Assembly (NCBI GenBank): GCA_030374765.1
Contig: JARGXX010000088.1
Span: 2,232,001-2,296,000 of the forward strand
Source: Agarophyton chilense
Taxonomy: Eukaryota; Rhodophyta; Florideophyceae; Gracilariales; Gracilariaceae
Direction: 5' to 3'
DNA: 64,000 bases
Shown: in pieces, positions 21,591-33,883 of the stretch
Position numbering within the stretch: position 1 is the stretch's first letter
Layout of the letters: every line of letters starts with the position of its first letter
Notes under the pieces: model-generated
The model's database searches: none
What the model was told of the DNA's origin: nothing
The model's input: only the letters and a program-made list of their open reading frames with translations
Made by a program: the position numbers and the translations under genes

Positions 21591-23630
21591 CAGGGAGAGT
21601 TTACAAGATGGAGGACGGCGGCGACGCGTCTCACGCTGAGTAACGACCCGAAGGATGTGGCAGGCGCGCGCGTTGCTAAGGGGTTCGGTAGAGATAGTTT
21701 TGGAGCCAAAGGAGGGGTGGGGGTGAGCTGCTTTATGTCGCGCTGACTTGACCAGAGTTCGTCAAAGCCGACCGAGGTCGGCCTGTTATAGAAAATTTTG
21801 AAGAAGGCCGGCGCGAGAATTCGTGCGGCTTCCGGTCCGGTACCGGCCAGCCTGTCCAAATTGCGCGCCTTACTCGACGCAAAACGCATTTGCGTCTCGT
21901 ACTGAATTTGTGGCTCTAAAGAAGTCTTCTTTCCACAGCGTTGCGTCCAAATAATAGCTTAATTCCTATATTAGTTGAGCGAAACTGTAGGATCGATGCG
22001 CGTCACTTACGTTCATATACACGAAGCGGCACGCGTTTCACTCGTGCGTTTTACACGCCTCACATTTAGTGTCCTTATGGATTTTCGGACCCGCGTGCGC
22101 TTTCTATTAAGGTGTACCAACGAGGTCTCAGTACGACCGCCGTTCTTGTTGCACCCTTCAGTGGTTGGTGCCTCCGCAACTTACAAATATCTTAAATTTT
22201 GGACTTTAGAGTCGAGTCCGATGCCCGCTCCTTAATTCCGAGAGGTTGTAAACCCCGCTACTTTTCTCGTGTATAACATAAATCGTTCATAAAAAAAATG
22301 GGCTATCGGAGAGACATAAAAGTATCAAATACATTGAGATCTGTCAAAACGAACGTGTAGAGCGCAAAGTTGTTAGCCGATTACAAAAAAAATTGTGAAG
22401 TATGAGATCACCACCATGGATCGTACTCTTCTTTCAAAGAGGGCTGCCGAAGTTTACCTCAACCAGCAATAGTTCATCAAAGACAGAAAAGAAGAAGAAA
22501 AAAGAATAAAAGAGAGAGTAAAAACCGAAGTGTAGGACAACGCTTGGAGCAGAGACACCACGAAGATGTTCGGCATCTTCCTCTCTTGAAAGACAAGCCT
22601 CAGGCGGAGGAGAGGCGTCCCAGCGGAGCACAGAAACAGAGCCACTCTTGAAAGGCACGACGGAGTCGGGTGTAAGATCGAGGCCAATCCGGCGGGATAT
22701 ACCTAGAGTGTTTAGGTGAGCACGGCACAGTCCGGGGTGTGACCAATCCTAGGCGGAGCGGTACCACGGCGATTGTCGGAAAAGGAGCGAGGAAACAATC
22801 GTATGAGGTGGACGAGTGGGGTGAGTGGGGCGGCCACTCACGAGAGCCAAAAATGAGAACAAGAGGAAAACGGGGGCGAAACCCTATACAGGGGCGAGAC
22901 TACGACAAGTGTCGGCGATTAAATATGAACCCACGGTGGTAGTAGCACTCTGGTCGACAGAGGGGTGGATGAACTAACGTGCAACGGGCGCTCACGCAGT
23001 ATGCGGTGAAGACGCGCCGAAGGCGAAAACTTCAGAGCCAAGACTCCCTCTTTGGGATCTCCGAAGAGGGTTTTACTGGGGAGCAGTGCTCGACCTCCTA
23101 AGGAGTGTGGCGCGCGGCCCCTGACAGTGGGCGCGCGCCCGAAAAATAGACACTAAATAGCGATAGCGTAGCTAAATCAATACTGAAAATTACTAAAAAA
23201 CACTAACCATTAGGTAGAATCCGGGCCACGTGTGGCACGCCTCGCACTCGAGCGTCGGCATCCGTGCAGTCCACGGTTTCTACCAGTATGCACCTCCGGT
23301 CCTAACCGGCCGTCGGCAGGCCATAGCGGTATAGCTTGCTATAGACCAAGCTAGTCCTCAAGCGAGCAAAACCTCGAAGTCCTGGGAAGAAACCCCCTTG
23401 TGGGGCATTGTCCTTCAGTCTGTACACGACACGCGATCCCTTGAGGTCCAGAACTCGGCGGCAGCATCGGTTGAGGAGGGCGCGTGACGACTTCGGCGCA
23501 CAAATTGAGCGACAACAATTCAGGTAGAGACTGTCATGAGGGCGATGCAGGGAAAATAACACGCTCGCGGATACATTTTCGGTAGTGGCCCTGCTTGCTT
23601 GCGGTTCTGCTTCTGCATCGCCCACTGTCT
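21591..23630. other. Gap between Gypsy B and C, with a possible extra LTR
   Basis: No intact gene is seen. The part 22750-23210 resembles a reverse-strand Gypsy 5' LTR: a CCA-ending phrase (GGAGCGGTACCA, about 22752-22763), a strong GC hairpin about 340 bp further right (23110-23138), then an A/T-rich run (23141-23200). Elements B and C show the same layout. A direct match to either LTR was not found. The rest (21591-22750 and 23210-23630) holds only short frames without recognisable domains. Confidence 0.3.
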
Positions 23631-24479
23631 AACCAAGTTGGTCTCGCATGCTTCCCGGTTACTCCAACTTCATTCCCCTCCTAGGTCCCTGCGCAGCGCC
23701 GTCCCGCTTGGTCGTTCCCACGGCTCGACAACCCTTCAGGTAGTACTGTCCTTCATTGGCGCCAGCGCGACCGTAACCGTACTGTCCGGCGTTTTCATGA
23801 AGGTTTACTGGCTTCTCAACCTTTCAGGTTTCGTCTACCTTGTAAGGATTGACTCGTGGCGCCGGTGGGGCCTGATACTGCGACGATACAACCATTGAGG
23901 TGTTGGTCTGGGTCCGTGGTGGAAGATTCCGATTGTGAGACCTTATTGGTGTTGAGCGGCCCCGTCGGTAATTACGCGACCTTTTTCCGGTTTTGCCTTC
24001 CGGTTTACCATCAAGGTGATGACAGGATCGCACCACCTCCGCGCACGCATTCGAACCCATTCCATACCACGTCGGTGCACCTCGCGCTGCATCGTGGTTT
24101 CGTCACCGATACCTCGAAGGGGTGGGTCGTCCCCGCAAGCAGCACCAGCGCTCGAGAGACGTGAGATGCCGGTTAATATTGAGGTTTAAGAAGTTGGCGA
24201 TTCCGAGGGGATTGATACCCCTGCCGTCATTCCTTGAAGGTCGGATTGGTCCTGTTCCACGATACATCAAAGTTCTGGACCCCCTCGCGACCGCACGCCG
24301 GCCACTGTTGTATCCGAAGGTCACTACCGGTACTACCGGAATGGTTGGATCCGTTGGCCGTCTCCTCAGAACGGTCCGAGGAGGCGCTACTTCAGAAGGA
24401 TGAATGCCCGCTGGTGTTCACCGCGGCGGTGGAGGTCGAGTCATCACATCGTTCGTCGGGTCGAGCTACGGCCTTCCCA

Positions 24480-26483
24480 ACCATGTCAGGTAGTGGCCCA
24501 TCTCGTGGCCGTGGACGCGGTGGTATTACCAAGAGGGTAACTCGCTCGACTTCGCGAACGCCTACCAACATTGGGTTTCGCAGTATGCCTGTCCCTGCGA
24601 CTGAGTTCTCCCCTGGGACTCCGGCTGACCCGTACCAACGCAATGGTGGACTTCCTTCGACGACTCAAACCAATTCGGCTCACAATCTCGCGTTTGGTGC
24701 GGCGAACCGGACGACAAGTCAGTATGGACCATTTGGTATTACTTTCGACCAGGTGACTAACAATGACCTGTTGAAGCACGATTGGCGTGTGGCGGTAGGG
24801 AGTTCGTCGTTGCTGGCAGCTCTTACCAGACCACAACTGGATACATACTTGGGATTGTCCCGTTGGGATTGCGAGCGCCTTCGCTCCGTTCCCTTGCTCT
24901 TGAAGAAACGGGACCAAGAGTCTTAACCTCTTCAGGGTCGACTGGAACGTTTCCAGAGTCGGCAGCGTCATACACCTTTGAGGTATTTCATCCCGCCGAT
25001 ATATCCGAGCGACTTGCCGTATGTGCGCATCGAACCGGAGCTGGATTATTTCCGTCGATTGGTGGTGCATATGTGCCAGTACCCGTCTATTCCGGAAACT
25101 GACCTTCCGATTTCACCTGACTTGGTTTCCCTGAATGGGCCTTTCACCACTATCAATTGGACTGACCGTAGTAGGTAGGGATAGGATGCAGCGAAGGAGA
25201 GTCGCGTTCGCACTCGCAACTCGTACACTCGCGTTCTGCCTATGTTTCATACCGTCAATTACTTCTCACAACCTACGAAGGACAGACGCGATTGGTACGT
25301 GCTTTGACCAGATTGGTTGGAGTCCTATGAGGTTCCGTTATCACTGAGCGTGCCCACTACGCCTGTTTTGTCGTACATCGGGAGTCAGATTTCCCGGAAC
25401 ATAGAGCTGTATTACCTCATTTGGTCGATTGCCCTCTCGGAGTGGACCGTATTGGTTGCCATCCTGGCTCTGGATGCCGCCCGCTACGGTATCGATTGGG
25501 ATTGTCGCAATCCCGATTCTGACATATACCGAGATGGTGTTCAACTTGTAGGTCGCATCTTCTTCATACCTCCGAGGGTTGCCCAGGATCTTTCCCGATT
25601 TGGTTACGAGAACATCGTGGAGGGGACCGATTATACCGTGAAGGATTTGGACTCGTATCTCGAGCAGAGCAAGAACTACCACTGGGATTCCCATCAAGGT
25701 TGGGAGGCTTTCGATCCCGCAACTTGAGAGATTGTGCCTCGCCACGCCCAATACTATCCCGGGGAGCCTCCTGTTTATGGAGCTCCCGCGAGCCCCGAAC
25801 ATTATCACGGTACTGTAGAGACACCAATTGGTCGTTATGCTGGTCCCTTCCCGTCTGAGCCGTTACCTCAAGGTCATAAGTCGCCTATCCCTACGGGTGT
25901 AACTCCTACTCAACCGAGCTCCTCGCGGGTTGCTGGTCCGGTTCGACCTCTGTTGGCGGGTATTGCTCGACCTCCGCCTCAACCTATGATGGATTCTCCG
26001 GCCGTGGTCGGTTTGCTGGCTCGAGTTCGCCAGTCTTGCGTCACCAACTTTCAGAGAGCTGGGCCTACCTCCGTGGTTGCTGCATTAACGCTATTTGAAG
26101 GTTTGCTGCCGCGCCATGCGCAATACCTGAAGGCGCTGAACCAACCTGGTGAGTTCCGGAATCAGTTCCAGTTGGACATGTACCAACTGGCCACCCGTCA
26201 GGTTGCCAATCTGGAAAGCGTCTCTGCTGCTGCGCCATCTGATCCTTTGACAGATCTTCTTCTAGGTGCCAACTTGAACCCTGCGGTTTTGCCACCTGCT
26301 CCGGCGGTTCCTTTCGTTCATCCTCTTTTGGTTTCGACTCCTCTCCCCAGTGGCGGGGCTACCGCTCCTTCGCTACCTCTTAGGTCGATGGCTCCTAGCA
26401 TTTCAACGGGTTTTCCTCCGTGGGTAGTCAATAACACGGGTATTTCTGATTCCATTGCTCCTAAATCGACAGGTCCTTCTTAA
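24480..26483 (+). pseudogene. Convergent accessory ORF block of Gypsy C
   Basis: Plus-strand open stretches face the element's pol frame, with the same position and orientation as in element B. The block starts with a Gly/Arg/Ser/Thr-rich N-terminus at ATG 24484, passes through Trp- and Tyr-rich parts (about 24960-25170 and 25317-25727) and ends with a proline-rich stretch (25734-26483). Ordered similarity to the B block includes DLPY against DIPY, SYIGS, a hydrophobic run ending in LDA, and a PP-x-A...R block followed by DL...S..W. No known family is recognised. The remains have several breaks. Confidence 0.55.
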
Positions 26484-26635
26484 AGTAAATTGTTGTCTCT
26501 TCTTGTCTCCTCTACTGTTCCATTTGGTTGTTCTTTCGTGTCCTCCATTGTAGATAATCTGACTCATATGCGTCCACCTTCTGCGGAAAACGACGTATCT
26601 TCTCCCCTTTCCTTAGGCCTGAGTACCGCGAAGGT

Positions 26636-27001
26636 CTACGGATAGCCGTCTGCAGGCATCGGCTCCTTGCGACAGCGCCAATACCTGATACGGAAGTGTG
26701 GGGGTATTGCGGCTGGGGGTTCGAGGGTGTCCCCTTCTGAGCCCCAGCCGTACCATCTGACGGTGTACTTCAGACAATTGTAGGTTCGCGTGTGGCCCAC
26801 AAGACGGTCAACGGGAAATTCCTCTGAGGTTTGGTCCTGATCTTTCGGGGGAACGCCACCTCGAGGGTTCATACGCTCCGAGTTGGGAGCTTCGTGTGTG
26901 GGAGCCGGGTTGGGAGCTCCCGCTGTTACCGTGTGAGGTTGAATTTCCGTCTCTGTTAGAGGGTTGTAATCCGGATAATCCCTTTGTAGGTCATGGTTCA
27001 C
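26636..27001 (-). pseudogene. Gypsy C chromodomain
   Basis: A reverse-strand open stretch ends with a chromodomain-like segment: EEFPVDRLVGHT, then YTVRWYGWGSEGDTLEP, with the aromatic residues of the family. Chromodomains at the integrase end of chromoviruses are known to steer integration towards particular chromatin. It follows the integrase reading frame closely (27065). The proline-rich stretch before it matches the linker seen in element A. Confidence 0.75.
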
Positions 27002-27064
27002 CTCAATTGGGGTGGGGTCCTCCGAAGGCCGAGTAGGCAGGGCTACAGCTCTGGGCTCTCGAGC

Positions 27065-29210
27065 TCAGATGTCCGCCTGCATGCGATGTTGAACCGTTTC
27101 AGGGGCTACCGTAATACGGTCAATTGATATCGTATTCGGTATTCCGTCCTGGTCAACCGTAACGGTGTGTTCTGATGCGTTCAATACCTTATAAGGTCCC
27201 AATGATTTGGGTAGAAGCTTCGAATTGATATCTCTATCAATAGCTTCATCGTCCGCTTCATCACCCGGTCGTGGTCTTTTATCTGAAGGTGGGTTGTCTA
27301 TGTAGATATATTGTCCCGACGACAGAGAGACCACTTTGCTTACCCTACGGTCGTAGTCGGCCTTGTACCGCTTCTGGGCTGCAGTGAGGCGGCTTTCTGC
27401 ATGTTTGAGAGCCCTCCTCAACCTCAGAAGGGTATTTCGCTTGACTTGGGCAGGGGTCAGTGTGCCAGCTGCAGTGCTGGTGGTATGATCTCCCTGCACT
27501 ATAATATCTGGGGGGTGTCGCGAAAGACCCAAATCAAAGGGAGTGGTCTGCGTTGACCTGTGTACCTGAAGGTTATAGGAGTAGGTGAGCGGTTGCACCA
27601 GCTCATCCCACCCAGTTTGGTGCTCTTCCGTATAGTGTCGTAGCCTTGATACCAATGTGTGGTTAAAGCGCTCGATCCGTCCGTTTGTCTGCGGGTGGTA
27701 GGCAGTAGTGAAATAGTGCTTGATACCCAAGAGATTACAGACTGCTTCGAAGAACTTCGATGCCAGGTTTGAACCATTATTGGTAGGTAGGTACAGTGCT
27801 GCCCCATACGGGTAGACCCAATTGTTGAGGAACGCGATCGCCAGCGTGGTTGACTTCGTCTCCTTTAAAGGTATCGCGCTCGTGAGCTTCGAGAACCTGT
27901 CAGTGATCACTAGAATGTGCTGATACCCATTCTCGGTTTTGGGAAGTGGTCCTAGAAGGTCTATCGCAACAAACTCCAGTGGACCCGCTGCTGGAAACAG
28001 CTTGAGGTACTTTCGATGCTTTCGAATACCACCGCCGGTACGAACACAAGATTCGAATTGACCTACAAAGGTATAGACACCATGGGCTATATGATGCCAA
28101 TAGAACTGTTGCCTCAAGGTGTAATACATCCTGGTGGCACAGGGGTGTCCCGATAGTCGCGGGTAGTGCGCGAGGTACAAGACTCTCGGGCGCAGTGCCT
28201 TCGGAACCACCTTTTGAAGGCTACCATCCAAGGTTGACCTTCTCACGATGTACCCATCGTGGTACACGTCGGACGGTGATCCTTTGAAACCAATTTGGTC
28301 AGCCAGGGTTCTGCAGTACGCATCCTGGGCCTGTTCTCGTAGAAATTCCCCTCGGGTTACGGGCATGACGTTCGTTTCCTCTAAGGCCAGTATCTGCGTT
28401 GCCATGTCGGTGTTGCGCAAAGCGCCTTCTTCAGGTAAGTCCCAACATCCTTCTAGGTGTTCGCCGGTACCGTTTTGGTTTGATGACACCAAAAAAGAAG
28501 GGATATCATCTTCCACCGGTTCTGTCTCTAACCCTGAGGTGTTTAAGCGTGACATAGCGTCAGCTTTGTTGTGCTTAATACCTGGACGGTACTGTACGTC
28601 GTATTCAAACTCCGAGAGTCTCAACCTCCAACGGGCAAGTCTACCAGACGCATCCGCGAGTCCGAGGGTCCACCTCAAGGCGTCGTGGTCCGTGCGCACC
28701 GTAAAGCGTTCACCATAAAGGTATGGACGGAGCATCAACATGCTTCACACTACTGCTAGACATTCCTTTTCGGTTACCGTGTAGTTTTGCTCCACCTCAT
28801 TCATAGCGCGGCTCCAGTATTCTATAGGTAATTTGTCTCCTTTGTGCTGCTCCTGCATGAGACAATAACCAATTTGGGCATGGGATGCATCTGTATCCAG
28901 TGTGTATGGTAGACCTGTTTTCGGTAACGCTAAGATGGCGGCGACAACAGCGCTCGTTTCAATTACTCAAAAGGTGTCCATTTCTTCGTTCGGTAGATTC
29001 TCAAACCGTTCAGGTTCACCTTTCTCGAGCTCCTTGTTGAGGGGAGCCGCTATTTTTGCGAATCCCTTCACGAAGCGACAATAGACGTTACATAAACCTA
29101 TAATGGATCGTATATCTGTCTGGGATCGTGGCAACTTGACCTCCTGAACGGCTCTAATGTTGCTTGGCGCAACCTCCAGGGTACCAGGGCCTATGATATG
29201 TCCCAGGTAT
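27065..29210 (-). pseudogene. Gypsy C RNase H and integrase
   Basis: Open stretches on the reverse strand encode the end of reverse transcriptase (about 28967-29233, EYLGHIIGPG), RNase H (about 28560-28960, including VRTDHDALRWTLG) and the integrase (27065-28300: zinc-binding region, then FVAIDLLGPL, PTNNGSNLA and FTTAYHPQTNGRIERFN). Domain order is typical of Ty3/Gypsy. Part of a broken element. Confidence 0.88.
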
Positions 29211-30944
29211 TCAACCGTTCTGGTAAAGAACACGCATTTGAGTAGCTTCAGCGTCAGCCCCCGCCTCAGATAGAAGACTTAGTATGGTGGGTACGTATGC
29301 AAAGTGCTCTTCTACCGATCTGGAATAGATGATTACATCATCGATGTATACCAAGGCGGTTGTCCATTTAACCTTCGAAAGGATGATGTCCAGCGCCCTT
29401 TGAAAGGTGGCTGGAGCATTGCGTAACCCGAACGGCATCCGCGTGAAGCGAAACAAACCTGCATGGCACGTGAAGGTCGTTTTGTCTCGATCTTCCTCAC
29501 CTACGGGTACCTGCCAATAACCACAATTGGTATCCAACGTGGTAAATATCTGCGCATCTCCCAAGGAGTCGATGCACTCATCTATTCTAGGTATCAGGTA
29601 CGAATCCCTGATGGTCAAGCTATTGAGCCTCCTGTAGTCCACACAAAACCTCATACGGTTATCCCCTTTCTTCTGAACCAGAACCACGGGACTAGCCCAA
29701 TCTGAGTTGGCTCGTTCAATTACCCCTTCTTGGAGCATTCGCTTCACTTCTTTGAGTTCTATCTCTCTCGCCTTCCGACCTGCTCGGTATGGCTGCTGGT
29801 AAATCGGCTTCGAGTCGGGGAGGAGCTCGATGCGATGCTGTGTGGCCTTAATTTGGCCCAGATGGCCTGACCACATGGTTTCGAACTCCTCCAGAAGGTC
29901 GATAATACAGCCCCGAAGTTGGCCGTTTTCTTCACCGATCTGGACTGTATCTTTCCATTGCCTCTCAGGGCCCGGTTTCTTTTCTTTGTCTACCGATGCC
30001 TTATCGGTTACCTTCGCTTCCAAGTTGGTATTTATCGATACTTTTGTGGTTGTGGACGCATTTGCACACCCCCCATCCTTATCGAGGGCGACCTCGCCAA
30101 GATCTGTGTGAGCTACGGTGAGGACCCCTTGTGGTGCCTGTAGTGCGATGCCAACATTGGTATTTTTCGGCAACTTCACGTCATGACTGCTGAAGTTGCT
30201 GAGACACACCTTAAAGGGTTGGTTTGGGATTTTGTCGACAATCCTGTTGGCCATCAAGGTGAGGTGTCGATTTGCTAACCTTGGATGGTTTTGTAGTATT
30301 ACCAGCTCGGGGGTCGCACACGACACCGGTACCAATATTTGGTGCATTGGCGGGATAACAACCTGTTTGGTAATGCGCACTTTGTTGGAGACCGTTTCGG
30401 TGGATATCCTTTTCTTCGGTTTGACGAACCATCCCCGTTTAGTTTCCGTATTACCTAAAATGGCAATTCGTCCCCCCTGACGTAGGGCGACTGTATGGGA
30501 ACCAGGAAGGATTGCTTTGACATTTCTGTCAATGAAGGTCTTACCTAGTAGGCAGTCTGTCGGTAAACGGTCGACAACAAAGAATTGCAGTCTTACCTTG
30601 AGGTGTCCGAGCTGCACCACAGTGGTGAGCATACCTCGAAGGTTTAATGGGCGCTCATTTGCATCCACCAGCGGGTTGTTGTCGGGAGGTCGGCTCAAGT
30701 TCCGAAGTACCGCCTCAGGTATGACGCGGGAGTTCAGGACGTTTGGGCCGGCCCCCCTATCCAACACGCAGGTGACCGGAACCGCAAGGCGATTGGAGAA
30801 ACACAATGAAGCACGTACTTTATAGTTGTTGTACTTCATATGACACACCGGACCTGGTTGTGATGTGTTCTCTTCTACCTTCAAGGTTCTGGGTATCAAT
30901 TGGCCTTCCATTTGCAGGTTGTGTTCGGCCATTACGCCAAACAT
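29211..30944 (-). pseudogene. Gypsy C protease and reverse transcriptase
   Basis: A 577-residue reverse-strand open stretch holds a retropepsin-like region (about 30560-30800, with RGAGPNVL and LLGKTFIDR) and most of the reverse transcriptase (RFCVDYRRLNSL, then ALVYIDDVIIYS at the active site). It continues the order gag, protease, reverse transcriptase. Confidence 0.88.
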
Positions 30945-31090
30945 TCGGTGTTTTCCTCCTGTACGGGAGGGGTTGAGTCCAAGTTTGGTGTTTCCTCGAT
31001 GGTATTGAACTGTACCAGTGTACGGGGTTAGAACCTATTTGGTGCTTGCGTTGAAGAACCAAAGAGGCGTTGGTGATTCTGCATGAGAGC

Positions 31091-33194
31091 CTAAATCAAT
31101 TGGTCTCTCATCTTTGTAGGTAAGTTAGCGCAATTGTTTTCCAAATGGTCTGTTGCGAGACAGAACCAGCAAACGAGGCCTCCAGTTCGGGGGTCTCGCC
31201 TTACCATTGAGGGGGGCTTCGAAACCTGGTTGGTAGGAGCAGTGGCGTAGGATGGGGGTGGAGAGTTATGGGAGCTCGCTACCTGCATCCTCTGCGAGCT
31301 CATCGCATTTGCCGGCGATTGTACCGAGTTTGGTGCACGCGTTGACGACCAATTTCCTACCGTCGAACGTTTCGAGAACCGCCCCTGGGTCGCTACCAAG
31401 TGGATAGCATTTCCTGTAGGTACTTCGATGTGCGAGCTACCCTCTGAGGTTGTTGTGTCTTCAATTTCCAAGACTGACCTTTTCGATTTATCCTTCGAGG
31501 TTGGAGGCACGGCTGGTCTCTTTCCCAGCCAGAGGGTATCTCCAAGGCCCTGGGAGTATCGAGCCAGCCCATTGTAGTCTACCTTTCGGTTAGTGGCCAG
31601 GTAATTGCGTACCTGGGAACGGATCGCTTTGTCGACATTGTCGGCAAATAGCGACTTTATCCTCGAAGTAGTGAACACATTACCACAACGGGTTGCCAAA
31701 ACTCCGATTCGGTTTGCCCAGAACTTTGATGGTAAGCGAGAACTTCCGAGTAAGCCTATTGGATAACCTCATCGGTGGCGTATGTTTCCAAAAGGAAATT
31801 GATCACCTCTGGGTATGACTCCAACATCTCTGTGCTATCCTTATCCATCGCTAAGGTATTGCCGCGGAGCCTACCCTGCAGAAAGTAGTATGCTTGTCCT
31901 TTCAGGTAAAACTGAAATAGCCACATAGCAGCGCCCTCGGAAAAACCATTTTGGTCACATGCAAGCTTGAACTTCTGTAGAGACTCAACTATCGCAATAG
32001 GATCCGTACCTGTGAAGGTTGTGTCACCCATTTGGAAGCTGAGCTTCTTGTGGTGCTTGGTAATCTTCTGAGACACCCCTTGGGTGCATTCAGAAGACTT
32101 TTTGATCAACCGATAAGTCCTGCAGTCAACCGCTGTGGGGAACATATCGTTCAACGGTTGGGGCACCTCCAGGTCCACTTCGGTGTCCGACTCAGAGTCG
32201 GGTGACTCATTGTATCGCTTTTTACCCTTTCGGGTCTTTTTCGACGACTTCTTCGTCGACCTGTTTGGTTTCTTCTTCTTCTTACCTTTACGGTCATCAT
32301 CCGACGATGAACTCGTATCGGAACTGGAGTCTGACGAGTCGGGGTCTGAATCATCCTCTCGATTCTTTCCCCTCATCGTCCTCCGCTTCTTCCCTTTTCG
32401 GTTTCTTCGTCGCTCATCCAACGAGTCAGACGAATCTTCCTTGGGACAACCTCCATGGGTATCCTTTTGAACGAAACCAGTAATTGGTGGCAGATATATA
32501 TCTGGAGGATCTACCTTCCCCGGGACCTCTTGACTCTGCCTTGGATTTTGTAGGTACTCACTATCAGTAGGTAAGTGTTTGGAATGGGTGGAATGGCCCA
32601 TTTGAAACCCTTGTGGTATGCGCTTTGCAATGTTAACCTGTGTAGGTCGGGATTCTGCGAATCCCTCGGAAACGTAAAGGTCCTGCACAGCGCGGTAAAC
32701 ATGCTCCCTAGCATCTGTAAAGAGATACTGTTTCACCATTTCAGGTATCTGTTCAGACAGCTCTTGAGCTGCTCGATCAACCACAATACGGGTAAATGCA
32801 TCGACGTCCATTGAGGGCGGAACAATCCGGTATCAGACTTCTCCTTTAAGGTTAATGCATCCTCGACCGCGAGGGTGACGAGCGCTTTCGCTCGCTCTTC
32901 GAGCTGAGGCCATAGCCCCTCCGCTGCAACCTCAATTGGTAAGTCGCTTTGAGGTTCCGTTGCCATAGGCGGCGGACCCTGTACCTTTACAATTTTGTCC
33001 CGAGGGTGCCGGAGCAGCTCCTCGGGGTTTTCCAGAATCGGTTGAGCCGATGGGGCTCCTTTAGGAACTTTATGGCTTGGCGGGGCGCTCGCACCCCGCG
33101 TATTCCTTTTAGGTCGTTCCATTTGTGACCAATAGTGGTATCCTGTATTGCTTTGCGGGATTTCCTGAAACCAAATAGGTGTACGAGCGTCCAA
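31091..33194 (-). pseudogene. Gypsy C gag
   Basis: The upstream part (31756-33194) has a charged, serine-rich N-terminus with a long acidic and lysine-rich stretch (about 32200-32440) and a capsid-like region (about 31756-32050). The downstream part (31091-31699) ends in a CCHC zinc knuckle, CWFCLATDHLENNC (about 31130-31175), the RNA-binding nucleocapsid signature. Part of a broken element. Confidence 0.75.
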
Positions 33195-33253
33195 TCCTTT
33201 TCGGAATCTCGTGTGAACCTTGAAGGTACGACGAAACCTAAAAGTACTTTCCT

Positions 33254-33266
33254 AGTCGGGAGACCA
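33254..33266 (-). other. Primer-binding site of Gypsy C
   Basis: The plus strand reads AGTCGGGAGACCA, the same 13 bases as at 20592-20604 in element B. It lies between gag and the LTR-like region, as a primer site should. Sharing this site while LTRs and proteins differ suggests use of one tRNA across two lineages. Confidence 0.7.
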
Positions 33267-33857
33267 AATAGTCGTACAATCACCTCTGGGGTATGCTACT
33301 GTCTTGTCTCCGGAGCGTGGTGACGCTCAACCTTAGAAGGTAGACGTAGTAAACCTCGATGGTAACAGGGAACCGTGAAAACCCGCAGGGGCAAACGGCG
33401 GGGCAACTAGCCTATAACGTGTAGGTGAACGATGGTGGGCGTCGACGCGCGGGAAAGCCTGTGTGGTAGTTGAGAAACAATGAACCAAATGGTATAGTCG
33501 TGACCCAAGTGGTGCCTGTCTTTTTTAGATAAGGATGGGGGAGGTGCAGTTCCCTATATGCAGTGGACTGCACTCTCCAGATAACCCGGGAGGTGCCAGC
33601 AAGGCACGGTCTCTGACCTAATGTCAGAGACCTGGCCAGCAATGGCTACAGTGCCAGGTGGCCACTCCACTACTGTACTAAAATAGATATAATTACAATT
33701 ACAGGTACTAACAATTACTCAAACAGAAGGTACATGTCAACACTACACGTGGCTGACAACCCCTAGATGGTAGCTCGTCCGGAGCTGCATGGCCGATGAT
33801 CCCTCGCATCCATCACCTACAGGGCCAGTGTTGTATATTGACAACCTCAAAGGTCAG
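33267..33857 (-). repeat. 5' LTR-like region of Gypsy C with TATA-like run and hairpin
   Basis: About 590 bp follow the primer site on the element's upstream side. They contain a perfect 10-bp hairpin, GGTCTCTGAC at 33608-33617 with GTCAGAGACC at 33623-33632. On the reverse strand this lies 50-70 bp downstream of an A/T-rich, TATA-like run (about 33681-33700). The right edge is taken near the last ACC-N5-GGT site. No second copy was found, so LTR status rests on position and layout. Confidence 0.5.
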
Positions 33858-33883
33858 ACCTTCTGCCACTATACGACACGGAC

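Larger units (their letters stand above)
23632..33857 (-). mobile_element. Ty3/Gypsy chromovirus element C (reverse strand), broken
   Basis: A second reverse-strand Gypsy element: LTR-like region (33267 to about 33857), primer site (33254-33266), gag (31091-33194), protease and reverse transcriptase (29211-30944), RNase H and integrase (27065-29210), chromodomain (26636-27001), then a forward-strand accessory block (24480-26483). The chromodomain after integrase places it among chromoviruses. Edges are estimated from the range of the ACC-N5-GGT motif; no left LTR matching the right one was recognised. The stretch 23632-24480 holds no recognised gene and may be its diverged 3' end. It has several breaks. 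Confidence 0.87.
23632..33857. repeat. Dispersed ACC-N5-GGT palindromic dyads
   Basis: An 11-bp dyad, ACC, any five bases, GGT, was counted by eye about 45 times in this 10.2-kb span, against roughly 2.5 expected by chance. Examples start at 23632, 23731, 23819, 23891, 23940, 24007, 24066, 26858, 28469, 28580, 28712, 29005, 29172, 29214, 30361, 30391, 30877, 31033, 32259, 32284 and 32607. Variants with four or six central bases are also common. The dyads lie in gag, pol, the convergent block and non-coding parts alike, and seem to stop at the element's edges. Confidence 0.7.
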
